Positions 1-5,412 are shown, numbered from the stretch's first letter. The stretch is 6,630 nucleotides of DNA from Deltaproteobacteria bacterium (GCA_016935935.1 JAFGPZ010000138.1:1-6630), one strand, 5' to 3'. The notes: generated by a model from the sequence alone, not told the origin. Translations and numbers: made by a program.

Positions 1-87
1 AGGAAATTCGGTACATAGTCCTACATATTCCTGATCATCTTCAGACCAGGTTACTCGATATGTGTAGCGATCATTTTTCAGTGGCAT
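1..87 (-). CDS. hicB: HicB-type antitoxin, N-terminal 29 residues (runs off left edge)
   Basis: This is the start of a HicB-family antitoxin, the protein that binds and neutralises HicA and usually represses the hicAB promoter. The visible protein begins MPLKNDRYTYRVTWSEDD and continues to YVGLCTEFP; the pattern of a short basic start, a strand, acidic turn, then 'YVGLCTEFP' is typical of the HicB partial RNase H fold. The DNA-binding C-terminal domain, if present, lies outside the window. The ATG at 87 has a well-placed GGAGG about 6 nt upstream. It follows hicA on the same strand with 34 nt between the present hicA stop and this ATG; before the amber mutation in hicA the two genes would have overlapped. 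Family assignment rests on the N-terminal motif plus the neighbouring HicA. Confidence 0.8.
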   Translation of the reverse strand, partial: MPLKNDRYTYRVTWSEDDQEYVGLCTEFP

Positions 88-121
88 GTTCAACCTCCAA
101 TTTCTCAATAGCTAAAAGTAC

Positions 122-331
122 CTATTTTACTTGGTATGCCTTAGCCCTCCCTTTATTATTTTGTATGTTAATCCTCGGATTTCCCTTCCATGGTGTCTTG
201 TAAACATGGTGACTTCCTTTCTTCTGTCGTGCCTGACCGAAATAATAGATACCGACCTTGCTCAAGTCAGAAAACCAAACATCCGATGGACTGTTTTTCA
301 TCTGAGTAAGAATATCTTCGATTTTAGACAT
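122..331 (-). CDS. hicA: HicA-family mRNA interferase toxin, C-terminally truncated by an amber codon
   Basis: HicA toxins are small dsRBD-fold ribonucleases that cleave mRNA. The 69-residue product carries the family signature: a basic stretch with the expected catalytic histidine in GSHHVYKTP (H41/H42), then a strand region PRINIQN and KGRAKAYQVK. Family members normally continue with a final helix of the type QVLxxIEKLE. Here the codon after AYQVK is TAG (122-124). Reading through it gives VLLAIEKLEVEHATEK and then TGA at 71-73, inside hicB. The simplest explanation is a CAG-to-TAG change that removed the last helix, so the toxin is probably inactive or weakened. No Shine-Dalgarno precedes the ATG at 331, and the promoter places the transcript start at or next to this ATG, so translation may be leaderless. 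It forms an operon with hicB. The family call is firm; the loss of activity is inferred. Confidence 0.82.
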   Translation of the reverse strand: MSKIEDILTQMKNSPSDVWFSDLSKVGIYYFGQARQKKGSHHVYKTPWKGNPRINIQNNKGRAKAYQVK

Positions 332-338
332 GTTCTAC

Positions 339-366
339 ATAGTATCAATATTGATATTTGTGTCAA
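339..366 (-). promoter_or_regulatory. hicAB promoter
   Basis: On the minus strand TTGACA (361-366) and TACTAT (339-344) are separated by 16 bp. The predicted transcription start lies about 7 nt past the -10 box, at roughly 331-333, which is the hicA ATG itself. The spacer contains a perfect palindrome (343-356), consistent with autoregulation by HicB. Confidence 0.65.
343..356. promoter_or_regulatory. 14-bp palindromic operator candidate (TATCAATATTGATA)
   Basis: TATCAATATTGATA is its own reverse complement. It occupies most of the spacer between the hicA -35 and -10 boxes and touches the -10 box. HicB proteins with a DNA-binding domain repress their own promoter through palindromes in such positions, so this is the likely HicB operator. 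The palindrome is seen directly; the binding protein is inferred. Confidence 0.55.
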
Positions 367-381
367 GGTTTTTTGTTTGGT
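366..381 (+). repeat. 16-bp direct repeat, copy 1 (AGGTTTTTTGTTTGGT)
   Basis: An exact copy lies at 5086-5101 in the same orientation. This copy abuts the hicA -35 box. The repeat is AT-rich and contains a T6 run, so chance is not excluded, but an exact 16-mer twice in 6.6 kb is uncommon. Confidence 0.5.
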
Positions 382-417
382 GATGAAACGTCATAATGCA
401 CTGTACCCGTTGTGATC

Positions 418-446
418 TTGACACACAACTATGTTTGGGGCATATT
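418..446 (+). promoter_or_regulatory. Possible rightward promoter with inverted repeat
   Basis: TTGACA (418-423) is followed after 17 bp by CATATT (441-446), a 6/6 and a 4/6 match to the consensus boxes. The -35 box lies between the arms of GTTGTG (409-414) and CACAAC (424-429), a possible operator. It points at the polymerase remnant that begins downstream. No intact gene is left for it to serve, so it may be a relic or a chance match. Confidence 0.3.
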
Positions 447-569
447 TTCTCTTCGTGAAAGCAAATTCCTACATAATTTCATTCTTGGACAATAATTGAG
501 ATACCTGCATGGGCAGGGTTTGCTGCGTTATCTGTCTCCGAAATCCTGGAAGCAAACGATCGACCCCGA

Positions 570-1085
570 TTGGCGGGTCTGCAGAATGTGCAGTGGCAGT
601 CAGCTCCAAATCAGCAAATAACTCATCAAGGTTGGCGTTACCGTCTGGCTCCCGGAAAGATAGTCATTATCTTGAAGAAAAAAGATTTTACAATCAGCGG
701 AAAGAAAGTAAAGCTCTCCCGTCCCTCGGCATATCCATTGGAACTCTCCGGTTTAATGAAGGAGCTTTTCGATGCCACTTATCAAAAAGGAGAACTTTAC
801 CGGGCAACGGGTATTGTACTGCTTGATCTGATGGATGATAAAAATACCCAGTATTCATTGTTTGAAAGCCCTGTAAAAATAGAGAAGATCGACCGGCTTT
901 ACAAAGCAGCCGATATTTTAAATAAGAAATACGGAAAACATACCATTCATCTCGGAGGATCCCATCCCATTAAACAGTTCGGAAAGGGTAAGCGCGGGGC
1001 GCCCACGGCTAGGGAACAGACCCGTTTTCGCGGAGAAAACAAAAGAAGACACCTCGGTCTGCCGATACTTCACATAGAAGTGTAG
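570..1085 (+). pseudogene. Y-family DNA polymerase (DinB/UmuC-like) remnant: C-terminal little-finger region only
   Basis: The reading frame is open from about 477; 570 is only a TTG within it, and no start with a good ribosome binding site is visible. The 171 residues match the C-terminal part of Y-family translesion polymerases: a strand region KIVIILKKKDF, then LSRPSAYPLEL, FDATYQKGELYRATGIVL, the SLFESPVKIEKIDRLYKA segment, LNKKYGKHTIHLGGS (residues 118-131) and the tail ENKRRHLGLPILHIEV at the stop. These correspond to the little-finger domain and the basic C-terminal tail. The palm with its aspartate/glutamate catalytic residues, the fingers and the thumb (about 230 residues) are absent, and the sequence upstream of 477 does not encode them in any frame I could recognise. 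It therefore cannot be an active polymerase. The first 25 or so residues do not resemble the family and may come from a junction. It ends with TAG and converges on the operon to its right. Confidence 0.75.
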
Positions 1086-1175
1086 ATAGCAGATATATCA
1101 CTTTGAAAGGTGAGGAGGCACTCTCATAGATGCGAGATATCGAGGAGAAACGTAATGTATGAAACTTACAAAGGT

Positions 1176-1216
1176 AAAGGGGGGGAATCAAGGGATTCCT
1201 CTGATTCCCCCCCTTT
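1176..1216. terminator. Strong bidirectional hairpin terminator
   Basis: AAAGGGGGGGAATCA (1176-1190) and its exact complement (1202-1216) form a 15-bp perfect stem; the 11-nt loop holds a further AGG/CCT pairing. It lies 15 nt beyond the stop of the acetamidase-like gene and about 90 nt beyond the polymerase remnant, so it suits both converging units. The tails are only moderately U-rich (TTTCTTCC on plus, TTTACCTTT on minus). Confidence 0.75.
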
Positions 1217-1231
1217 CTTCCTGTTGATTAC

Positions 1232-2533
1232 CTAACCAATTCCGTACTGCTCAAGCACAAAGGGAAGGAGACCTGTATTTTCTAACTTCTCCAATGGCAC
1301 CAAGAAGGTAACCTGCACAACTCCCGGTAGACGTCCGATTTCAACAGCACCAGTAATTGTAGCACGGTTCTTCACTTCCGGAACGCTCATTCCCAGAAGA
1401 TTGGCTGCTCGTTGCAACCCGTTTTCCGTAGCCTTATTTAAGTCAGCTCCCGTTCCAACGACAGAGAGAGGAGCGGATTCCTCTAACGTAGAGAGTCCCC
1501 ACTTTTGTGCGAGGATCTGGGCACGGCCTCTTTCCTCGGAACTAAATGGCCTGGCCAGATAGGGAAGATCCTCAATAAGTGGGAAAAGTATCGGTCCCTG
1601 AAGCTCTCGACCCTTTACCACGTTAACCTGTACAGTGATAATACCGGCTACGTCCATGGTATGACCGGCAACCTCTCCGTCTCCCTGGAGTGCGTGCATG
1701 TCGCCCATATACACACCGCCGCCCGGCACTTTCACGGGAGCCAGCACAATTGTACCCGGCCTGACTGCGTCGATATCCATGTGTCCGTCGGTGCGCAGTT
1801 CGAGTTGCTCGGCGGTGAGTGCGTAATCATGAGGTGCGCCGACAAGAAATACGCCGAAATCACCGGCGTTGTGAGAATCCGGCATTCTCACGGCAGGCGT
1901 TGTCCCGAGTTGACCCATGAAGGGTCTCATTCTGGATATAGTTCCGACGAGATCATGCGGGGCAAAAAGAAGAATTGAATGCTGTGTGCAATTTTCTGAA
2001 AGCCTGGCATAATTTTTTGCATCACGTGCGATTCGCTCTGCGGCATCTTTGTCCATGGTTACACCGAGGGTTCGACTCTCGTCAAACACGACAGTATAGC
2101 CGTGCTCGAATTGAAAGGGCGTTACAGGAGTACCACAATTAGAACAGCACACCGCATCTTGGCCGATTCCCTCAACAATAGTTTCGGGGTACATTGTGCC
2201 GCACCCGGGACATTTCTTGGCCACAAATGGATCACCCAGGAAATGTCCATCAACTACGCGATCCTGTCCGGAAGCAGTGGCAACTGATGTGACATTTATC
2301 TCCCGGATTCTGATGGCGATGGCGTCACCCGGTTCAGCATTTTCAACATAAACCGGCTGAGTTACCTCATGCCCACCACGGAGATGAGGAGTTATCATAG
2401 GCCCCCAGCAGCCGGGCATGGTATTTGCCTCGATGATACCGCCATCTCGGATCGGACCGAGCATCGGTTCGTCGGGGTCTAAAATACCGTTTGTGTACGT
2501 TGAAACAATAATCTTTTCATCATTTTCGGCCAT
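1232..2533 (-). CDS. Acetamidase/formamidase-family protein with a four-cysteine zinc-ribbon-like insert
   Basis: This 433-residue protein belongs to the FmdA/AmdA family (Pfam acetamidase/formamidase), whose characterised members hydrolyse formamide or acetamide to ammonia and the acid. The diagnostic block is GGGVYMGDMHALQGDGE (residues 271-287), which matches the family GD-H-x-x-QGDGE signature. The region around residues 36-60 (NTMPGCWGPMITPH) and an N-terminal beta domain also fit. Unusual is CPGC (108-111) paired with CSNC (130-133), two CxxC knuckles 18 residues apart that look like a structural zinc site. The start ATG has GGAGG 7 nt upstream. It is the last gene of a three-gene operon, 93 nt after the TIM-barrel gene, and is closed by the strong hairpin at 1176-1216. 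There is no signal peptide, so it should be cytoplasmic. The substrate is unknown: the family is broad, and the context (UPF0261 plus PEP-hydrolase-like protein) is not that of simple formamide use. The family call is secure; the activity is inferred. Confidence 0.88.
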   Translation of the reverse strand: MAENDEKIIVSTYTNGILDPDEPMLGPIRDGGIIEANTMPGCWGPMITPHLRGGHEVTQPVYVENAEPGDAIAIRIREINVTSVATASGQDRVVDGHFLGDPFVAKKCPGCGTMYPETIVEGIGQDAVCCSNCGTPVTPFQFEHGYTVVFDESRTLGVTMDKDAAERIARDAKNYARLSENCTQHSILLFAPHDLVGTISRMRPFMGQLGTTPAVRMPDSHNAGDFGVFLVGAPHDYALTAEQLELRTDGHMDIDAVRPGTIVLAPVKVPGGGVYMGDMHALQGDGEVAGHTMDVAGIITVQVNVVKGRELQGPILFPLIEDLPYLARPFSSEERGRAQILAQKWGLSTLEESAPLSVVGTGADLNKATENGLQRAANLLGMSVPEVKNRATITGAVEIGRLPGVVQVTFLVPLEKLENTGLLPFVLEQYGIG

Positions 2534-2556
2534 TTTTTTACCTCCTATTTCTTTTC

Positions 2557-2596
2557 ACGGATAAACCATTAACACCTCTCCTTTATGTATATCCGT
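2557..2596. repeat. Inverted repeat in the gap between the last two operon genes
   Basis: ACGGATA (2557-2563) and TATCCGT (2590-2596) could form a 7-bp stem with a 26-nt loop in the operon mRNA, inside the 93-nt gap. On the minus strand the loop contains AAAGGAGAGG followed by ATG and a four-codon open frame (M-V-Y-P-stop). It could affect mRNA processing or the relative output of the last gene. The stem is short and has no U-run, so it is not a terminator. Confidence 0.3.
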
Positions 2597-2626
2597 TTTA
2601 GATTTGATGAAGCAGAGTAGCGGCTC

Positions 2627-3457
2627 TTATGCCAGTTTCAATTTTTTGAATGCTTCAACCTGTCCGCGAATTCCCCGTTCGGTCGGCAGACGTTCGATGC
2701 TTGACGCGCCAAAGAAGCCACCGATACCTGGCATTCTTGAGAGCGCTTTGCCCACGTTGTCCGGTTCATCAAACGGGCCTCCGTGGCAGATCACCAGGAT
2801 GTCTTTTCTTACCTGCCGGCCGGCGTCGGCAATTGTCATAACCAGATCGATAGCATCGTCGAGGGTAAGCGCCACGCCTGCACCGATGGCGCCTGACGTG
2901 GTCAGACCGACATGGGCAACTAACTGATCGGCACCGGCTTTGGCCATTGCTTTGGCCTGGTCCGTATCGAAGACATAAGGCGAGGTAAAGAGATCAAGTT
3001 CGTTTGCTATCCTGATGGCTTCGACCTCCTTATCATAGCCCATTCCGGTAGCCTCTAGATTTGCCCGAAAATCTCCATCGATCAGACCGACCGTGGGGAA
3101 ATTCTGAATGCCGGAAAAACCGATGTCCTTGAGCTGTTTGAGAAAAACCGGCATGAGGCGGAAGGGATCGGTGCCACACACACCTGCCAGCACGGGGGTA
3201 TCCTTTATTACCGGCAGTACTTCTGCAGCCATTTCGACGACGATGGCGTTGGCATCTCCATACGGCATCAACCCGGCGAGAGAACCGCGTCCCGCCATAC
3301 GGTAGCGTCCCGAGTTGTAAATGATAATAATATCGGCACCACCAGCCTCTGCAAACTTGGCCGAGATACCGGTACCTGCCCCGCATCCGACAATCGGATT
3401 GCCGGTTTTGATCTGTGCTTTAAGGCGTTTTAATATTTCTTTCCGTGGAATAGCCAT
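2627..3457 (-). CDS. Phosphoenolpyruvate hydrolase-like TIM-barrel protein (Tm-1 C-terminal domain type)
   Basis: The 276-residue protein is a TIM-barrel member of the PEP_hydrolase family, related to the phosphoenolpyruvate mutase/isocitrate lyase superfamily and equivalent to the C-terminal half of plant Tm-1-type proteins. Visible family blocks are [20 protein letters not shown] (43-62), GLMPYGDAN (62-70), [10 protein letters not shown] (91-100), [13 protein letters not shown] (116-128), AHVGLTTSG (181-189), [10 protein letters not shown] (223-232) and [14 protein letters not shown] (247-260). These glycine-rich loops sit at the C-terminal ends of the barrel strands, where substrate binds. 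The length is that of a complete stand-alone domain. The ATG follows a perfect AGGAGGTGAT, and the upstream gene's TAG stop lies inside the sequence TAGGAGG, so translation of the pair is probably coupled. The true substrate of this family is not settled; the 'PEP hydrolase' label comes from family annotation. The family call is secure. Confidence 0.88.
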   Translation of the reverse strand: MAIPRKEILKRLKAQIKTGNPIVGCGAGTGISAKFAEAGGADIIIIYNSGRYRMAGRGSLAGLMPYGDANAIVVEMAAEVLPVIKDTPVLAGVCGTDPFRLMPVFLKQLKDIGFSGIQNFPTVGLIDGDFRANLEATGMGYDKEVEAIRIANELDLFTSPYVFDTDQAKAMAKAGADQLVAHVGLTTSGAIGAGVALTLDDAIDLVMTIADAGRQVRKDILVICHGGPFDEPDNVGKALSRMPGIGGFFGASSIERLPTERGIRGQVEAFKKLKLA

Positions 3458-3460
3458 GGT

Positions 3461-3470
3461 ATCACCTCCT
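3461..3470 (-). promoter_or_regulatory. Perfect Shine-Dalgarno overlapping the upstream stop codon
   Basis: AGGAGGTGAT on the minus strand is fully complementary to the 16S rRNA 3' end and lies 3 nt before the ATG at 3457. Its first bases share the TAG stop of the UPF0261 gene, so a ribosome finishing that gene can reinitiate here. This fixes the start of the TIM-barrel gene. Confidence 0.8.
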
Positions 3471-4680
3471 ATTTTTTTAACATGTCAAGCATTAATTCGG
3501 TCACTTTGCCGGAAAACTCCGGATCGTTGATGTTGTTATCCATCTCTATTATCGGGATGTTCGGTTTAAGATTTTTCTTGATCGTTTCAAAACAGGCTTT
3601 GTCCGCCTCAGGATCCCAGAATCGGCCGCCGGGACTGTCCAGCATGGAAACTCCCTTGAGCGGCAGCACAATTGCAACGGGTGCAGTCGATTCATTTGCA
3701 GCCGCAGCGATCATTTCACCCATACGAATATTTTCCTCCACGTTTGTTCTAAGGAGCGTGACGTCGGGGTTCCACTGGTAGAGGTTGCGCTTTTTGTATT
3801 TTTCCGGGACGGTGTCAATACCCCAGAAATTTGCCATATCGACACAACCGGGGACGATAACGGCCGGAATTCCTGCCCTTGAAGCGGCCATACAGCGATC
3901 CGGGCCGGCATTGAAAACCCCGTCACAGACCGTATCGGCTAACTCGGTGGTGGTGATGTCCATTGATCCGGTAATATAGCCCTCTGCGATTAAGCTTTCC
4001 ATCGTCTTACCGCCGATACCGGTAGCGTGAAAAACAAGGACTTCGTACCCTTCTTTCTCCAGAATCTCTCGGGCATTGTCGACGCATTGCGTTGTGTTTC
4101 CAAACATCGAAGCGACGACCAGCGGTTTTTCATCGGTTGCCGCCGGTAATTCAACTTTCACCATACCGGCGATTGCTCCAGCGGCATTTGCGTATATGGT
4201 TCGACTGATACTGTTGATCCCTGCTACATCGACAATGGAAGGTATAAATGTGATGTCCTTTGTCCCGGCGTATGCACTGACGTCGCCTCCTCCCACTGTG
4301 GAGACCATGACTTTCGGTACCCCGACGGGCAATGTTCTCATGGCCGTCGTGATGATTGAAGTGCCTCCGCTACCACCCATACCAATGATGCCATCAAGTT
4401 TACCATCATCATAAAGTTTACGGACGACGACGGCTAAGCCATCGGCCATGGTCTTCATGGCTTCATCTTTGTGGTCTCCCGAGGCAAGGTAGGCGAGTTC
4501 ACCACCACCCGCTTTGGCAACTTCATCGCGACTTATATCCGGCTTTAAAGTAGGCTTTTGCAGTACCCCGAAGTCGACAACCAGGGTTTCAACACCTTCT
4601 TTTTCGATCAACTCTTTGACAAAGGTGTATTCTGTGCCTTTGGTGTCGAGCGATCCAACGATGACAATAGTTTTTGGCAT
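3469..4680 (-). CDS. UPF0261 / Tm-1-like ATP-binding domain protein
   Basis: This 403-residue protein is a UPF0261 (Tm-1-like ATP-binding) family member, equivalent to the N-terminal half of plant Tm-1 proteins; in tomato, Tm-1 inhibits tobamovirus RNA replication, but the bacterial role is unknown. Recognisable blocks are the start [18 protein letters not shown], the glycine loop [13 protein letters not shown] (97-109), [17 protein letters not shown] (127-143), [11 protein letters not shown] (146-156), [15 protein letters not shown] (217-231), [11 protein letters not shown] (246-256), [12 protein letters not shown] (276-287) and [20 protein letters not shown] (339-358). The glycine loops are the likely nucleotide-binding elements. 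A longer open frame reaches 4755, but the ATG at 4680 has GAGGAGGT 6 nt upstream and gives the family N terminus, so the 25 extra residues are rejected. It is the first gene of the operon, is followed 11 nt later by the TIM-barrel gene, and is preceded by a leader of about 355 nt. Family very likely; biochemical function unknown. Confidence 0.9.
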   Translation of the reverse strand: MPKTIVIVGSLDTKGTEYTFVKELIEKEGVETLVVDFGVLQKPTLKPDISRDEVAKAGGGELAYLASGDHKDEAMKTMADGLAVVVRKLYDDGKLDGIIGMGGSGGTSIITTAMRTLPVGVPKVMVSTVGGGDVSAYAGTKDITFIPSIVDVAGINSISRTIYANAAGAIAGMVKVELPAATDEKPLVVASMFGNTTQCVDNAREILEKEGYEVLVFHATGIGGKTMESLIAEGYITGSMDITTTELADTVCDGVFNAGPDRCMAASRAGIPAVIVPGCVDMANFWGIDTVPEKYKKRNLYQWNPDVTLLRTNVEENIRMGEMIAAAANESTAPVAIVLPLKGVSMLDSPGGRFWDPEADKACFETIKKNLKPNIPIIEMDNNINDPEFSGKVTELMLDMLKK

Positions 4681-4686
4681 AGTCTT

Positions 4687-4694
4687 ACCTCCTC
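4687..4694 (-). promoter_or_regulatory. Ribosome binding site that sets the UPF0261 start
   Basis: GAGGAGGT on the minus strand lies 6 nt before the ATG at 4680. It favours this ATG over the upstream in-frame start near 4755, which has no comparable site. Confidence 0.8.
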
Positions 4695-4753
4695 TATATG
4701 TATATTTGTTTGTCGTTTTACAAGGTATCTGCAAATTTTGAGAGGGACGTTTC

Positions 4754-4778
4754 AAGAAAGAAAGAAAAAAAGAAAGAG
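4754..4778 (+). repeat. Low-complexity polypurine tract (GAAA-rich)
   Basis: A 25-nt run of A and G only, mostly AAGA/GAAA units. In the leftward leader mRNA it is a pure pyrimidine tract. No function can be assigned. Confidence 0.6.
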
Positions 4779-4921
4779 CATTTCGATTACGTTGAAGATT
4801 ATCACTATGAATGGAACGGTCGGCGAAACTCTTTTACAGGTTAAAACCGGAGGAGCTGCAGATGAGAAGTAATTGCTGTCTGGCGATCATATTGAGCAAC
4901 GATGTGTCGTATTAACCAAAT

Positions 4922-4965
4922 AAAAAAAACCCGTTTTCAGAATAGCGGGGCTATAACCAAATAGC
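4922..4965 (-). promoter_or_regulatory. Attenuator-like element with competing hairpins and T8 run
   Basis: In the leftward transcript GCTAT (4961-4965), ATAGC (4950-4954) and GCTAT (4942-4946) follow each other, so the middle segment can pair with either neighbour. Pairing with the second GCTAT places CCC in a tight loop and blocks the CCCG (4946-4949)/CGGG (4930-4933) stem, which is followed directly by eight T (4922-4929). Pairing with the first leaves most of that stem free to form. The terminator stem itself is only 4 bp, so it would be weak without help. A copy of TATTTGGTTA stands at each side (4913-4922 and 4954-4963). The alternatives are seen in the sequence; the switching role is inferred. 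Confidence 0.4.
4937..4960 (-). CDS. Possible 7-residue leader peptide inside the attenuator
   Basis: AAAGGAGG (4971-4978) is followed 10 nt later by TTG GTT ATA GCC CCG CTA TTC TGA, giving (M)VIAPLF. Translation would cover the ATAGC and CCCG segments and stop just before the CGGG arm, the geometry used in ribosome-mediated attenuation. The spacing is slightly long and the start is TTG, so this could be chance. Confidence 0.22.
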   Translation of the reverse strand: MVIAPLF

Positions 4966-4996
4966 AGATTCCTCCTTTATTGCTATAATTTAGAGA

Positions 4997-5026
4997 GGAA
5001 GATTATTGTAATTTTCCCAATCTTCC
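4997..5026 (-). repeat. 8-bp inverted repeat at the start of the leader RNA
   Basis: GGAAGATT (4997-5004) and AATCTTCC (5019-5026) form a perfect 8-bp stem with a 14-nt loop, starting about 10 nt after the predicted transcription start. It could stabilise the 5' end or be part of a regulatory structure. Confidence 0.5.
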
Positions 5027-5042
5027 CATAAGGTTAATTGAA

Positions 5043-5070
5043 ATTATACCTTGATTCGGTTTATTGTCAA
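5043..5070 (-). promoter_or_regulatory. Perfect-consensus promoter driving the operon leader
   Basis: Minus-strand TTGACA (5065-5070), 16 bp, TATAAT (5043-5048): 12 of 12 bases match the primary sigma-factor consensus. The transcript would start near 5036 and run left into the leader and the UPF0261 operon. Nothing else lies downstream on this strand before 4680, which makes the operon the likely target. Confidence 0.72.
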
Positions 5071-5085
5071 GATAAATATAAAAAG

Positions 5086-5101
5086 AGGTTTTTTGTTTGG
5101 T
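5086..5101 (+). repeat. 16-bp direct repeat, copy 2
   Basis: Exact copy of 366-381 in the same orientation. Like copy 1 it lies upstream of a leftward TTGACA box, here 15 nt away rather than adjacent. The truncated integrase ends about 100 bp to the right. Confidence 0.5.
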
Positions 5102-5199
5102 TTCATGATTACGAAATGGATCCCGTGCTTATGGCTATTCTGTCCAATATTTATGAACCTCAAAGACCTCAATGTTCCTGTAAGCTATGCAGGACAATA

Positions 5200-5412
5200 C
5201 TATTTCCCATGCAGGATGTCCATCCACCGGATCGGCTCTGAGTCACTGATCTTGCCGAGATAGACCTGGGTAGTCTTCAAATCCTGGTGCCTCAAGATCA
5301 CTTTCGATACGACTTCCAGAGGAACACCGTTTCTGCTGGCATATGTGGCCGAGTATCTCCGGAGATCGTGAGGTGAGATACGGACATTCACTTTCTCGCC
5401 CAGCCGCCTTAC
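5200..5412 (-). pseudogene. Tyrosine recombinase (phage-type integrase) remnant: C-terminal catalytic end only
   Basis: About 70 residues of the C-terminal catalytic domain of a site-specific tyrosine recombinase remain. The His-x-x-Arg box is intact in SPHDLRRYSATYA, the second histidine is in KVILRHQDLKTTQ, and the tyrosine nucleophile follows in VYLGKISDSE; the protein ends normally at TAG. The core-binding domain, the first catalytic arginine and the lysine are missing, so it cannot act alone. Recognisable sequence starts around 5412 with RRLGEKVNVRI, overlapping by a few bases the stop codon of the ImmA-type gene (5409-5411) in another frame; a TAA at 5416-5418 closes the integrase frame. 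A GTG at 5391 is only a nominal start without a ribosome binding site. The abrupt join indicates that recombination or deletion fused an integrase tail to the XRE-ImmA module, which often sits near integrases in phages and conjugative elements. Confidence 0.8.

Larger units (their letters stand above)
4681..5036 (-). other. Long untranslated leader of the three-gene operon
   Basis: From the consensus promoter at 5043-5070 the mRNA would run about 355 nt before the UPF0261 ATG. In order it holds a GGAAGATT/AATCTTCC hairpin (4997-5026), a Shine-Dalgarno-like AAAGGAGG (4971-4978), a set of mutually exclusive GCTAT/ATAGC/GCTAT pairings and a CCCG/CGGG stem with a T8 run (4922-4965), then about 240 nt without clear structure, including a pure pyrimidine tract at 4754-4778. 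No intact gene is visible here on either strand, and I recognise no named riboswitch class. The length, position and terminator-like element suggest control by transcription attenuation. Between 5037 and 5199 there is only the promoter, one repeat copy and the spacer behind the integrase remnant. Confidence 0.45.

Noticed and set aside
131..415. Plus-strand 94-codon open frame opposite hicA
   Set aside because: It is antisense to hicA and its promoter and shows no family resemblance.
1130..1162. Ten-codon frame after GGTGAGGAGG behind the polymerase remnant
   Set aside because: The ribosome binding site is plausible, and small genes often follow Y-family polymerases, but ten residues match nothing I recognise.
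1505..1978. Plus-strand 157-codon open frame opposite the amidase gene
   Set aside because: It is the shadow of a well-conserved minus-strand gene and has no family features of its own.
2064..2085. tRNA T-arm-like GGTTCGACTCTCG
   Set aside because: It lies inside the conserved amidase coding sequence and has no matching acceptor, D or anticodon arms.
3033..3386. Arginine-rich open frames overlapping the TIM-barrel gene
   Set aside because: The composition is typical of out-of-frame reading, and the overlapping frame has clear family motifs.
4681..4755. Upstream extension of the UPF0261 protein by 25 residues
   Set aside because: The extension reads through the ribosome binding site, lacks its own, and the family N terminus begins at the ATG at 4680.
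5038..5263. Plus-strand open frames of 67-70 codons between the leader and the integrase remnant
   Set aside because: No ribosome binding site or recognisable motif; they overlap the consensus minus-strand promoter and the integrase tail.
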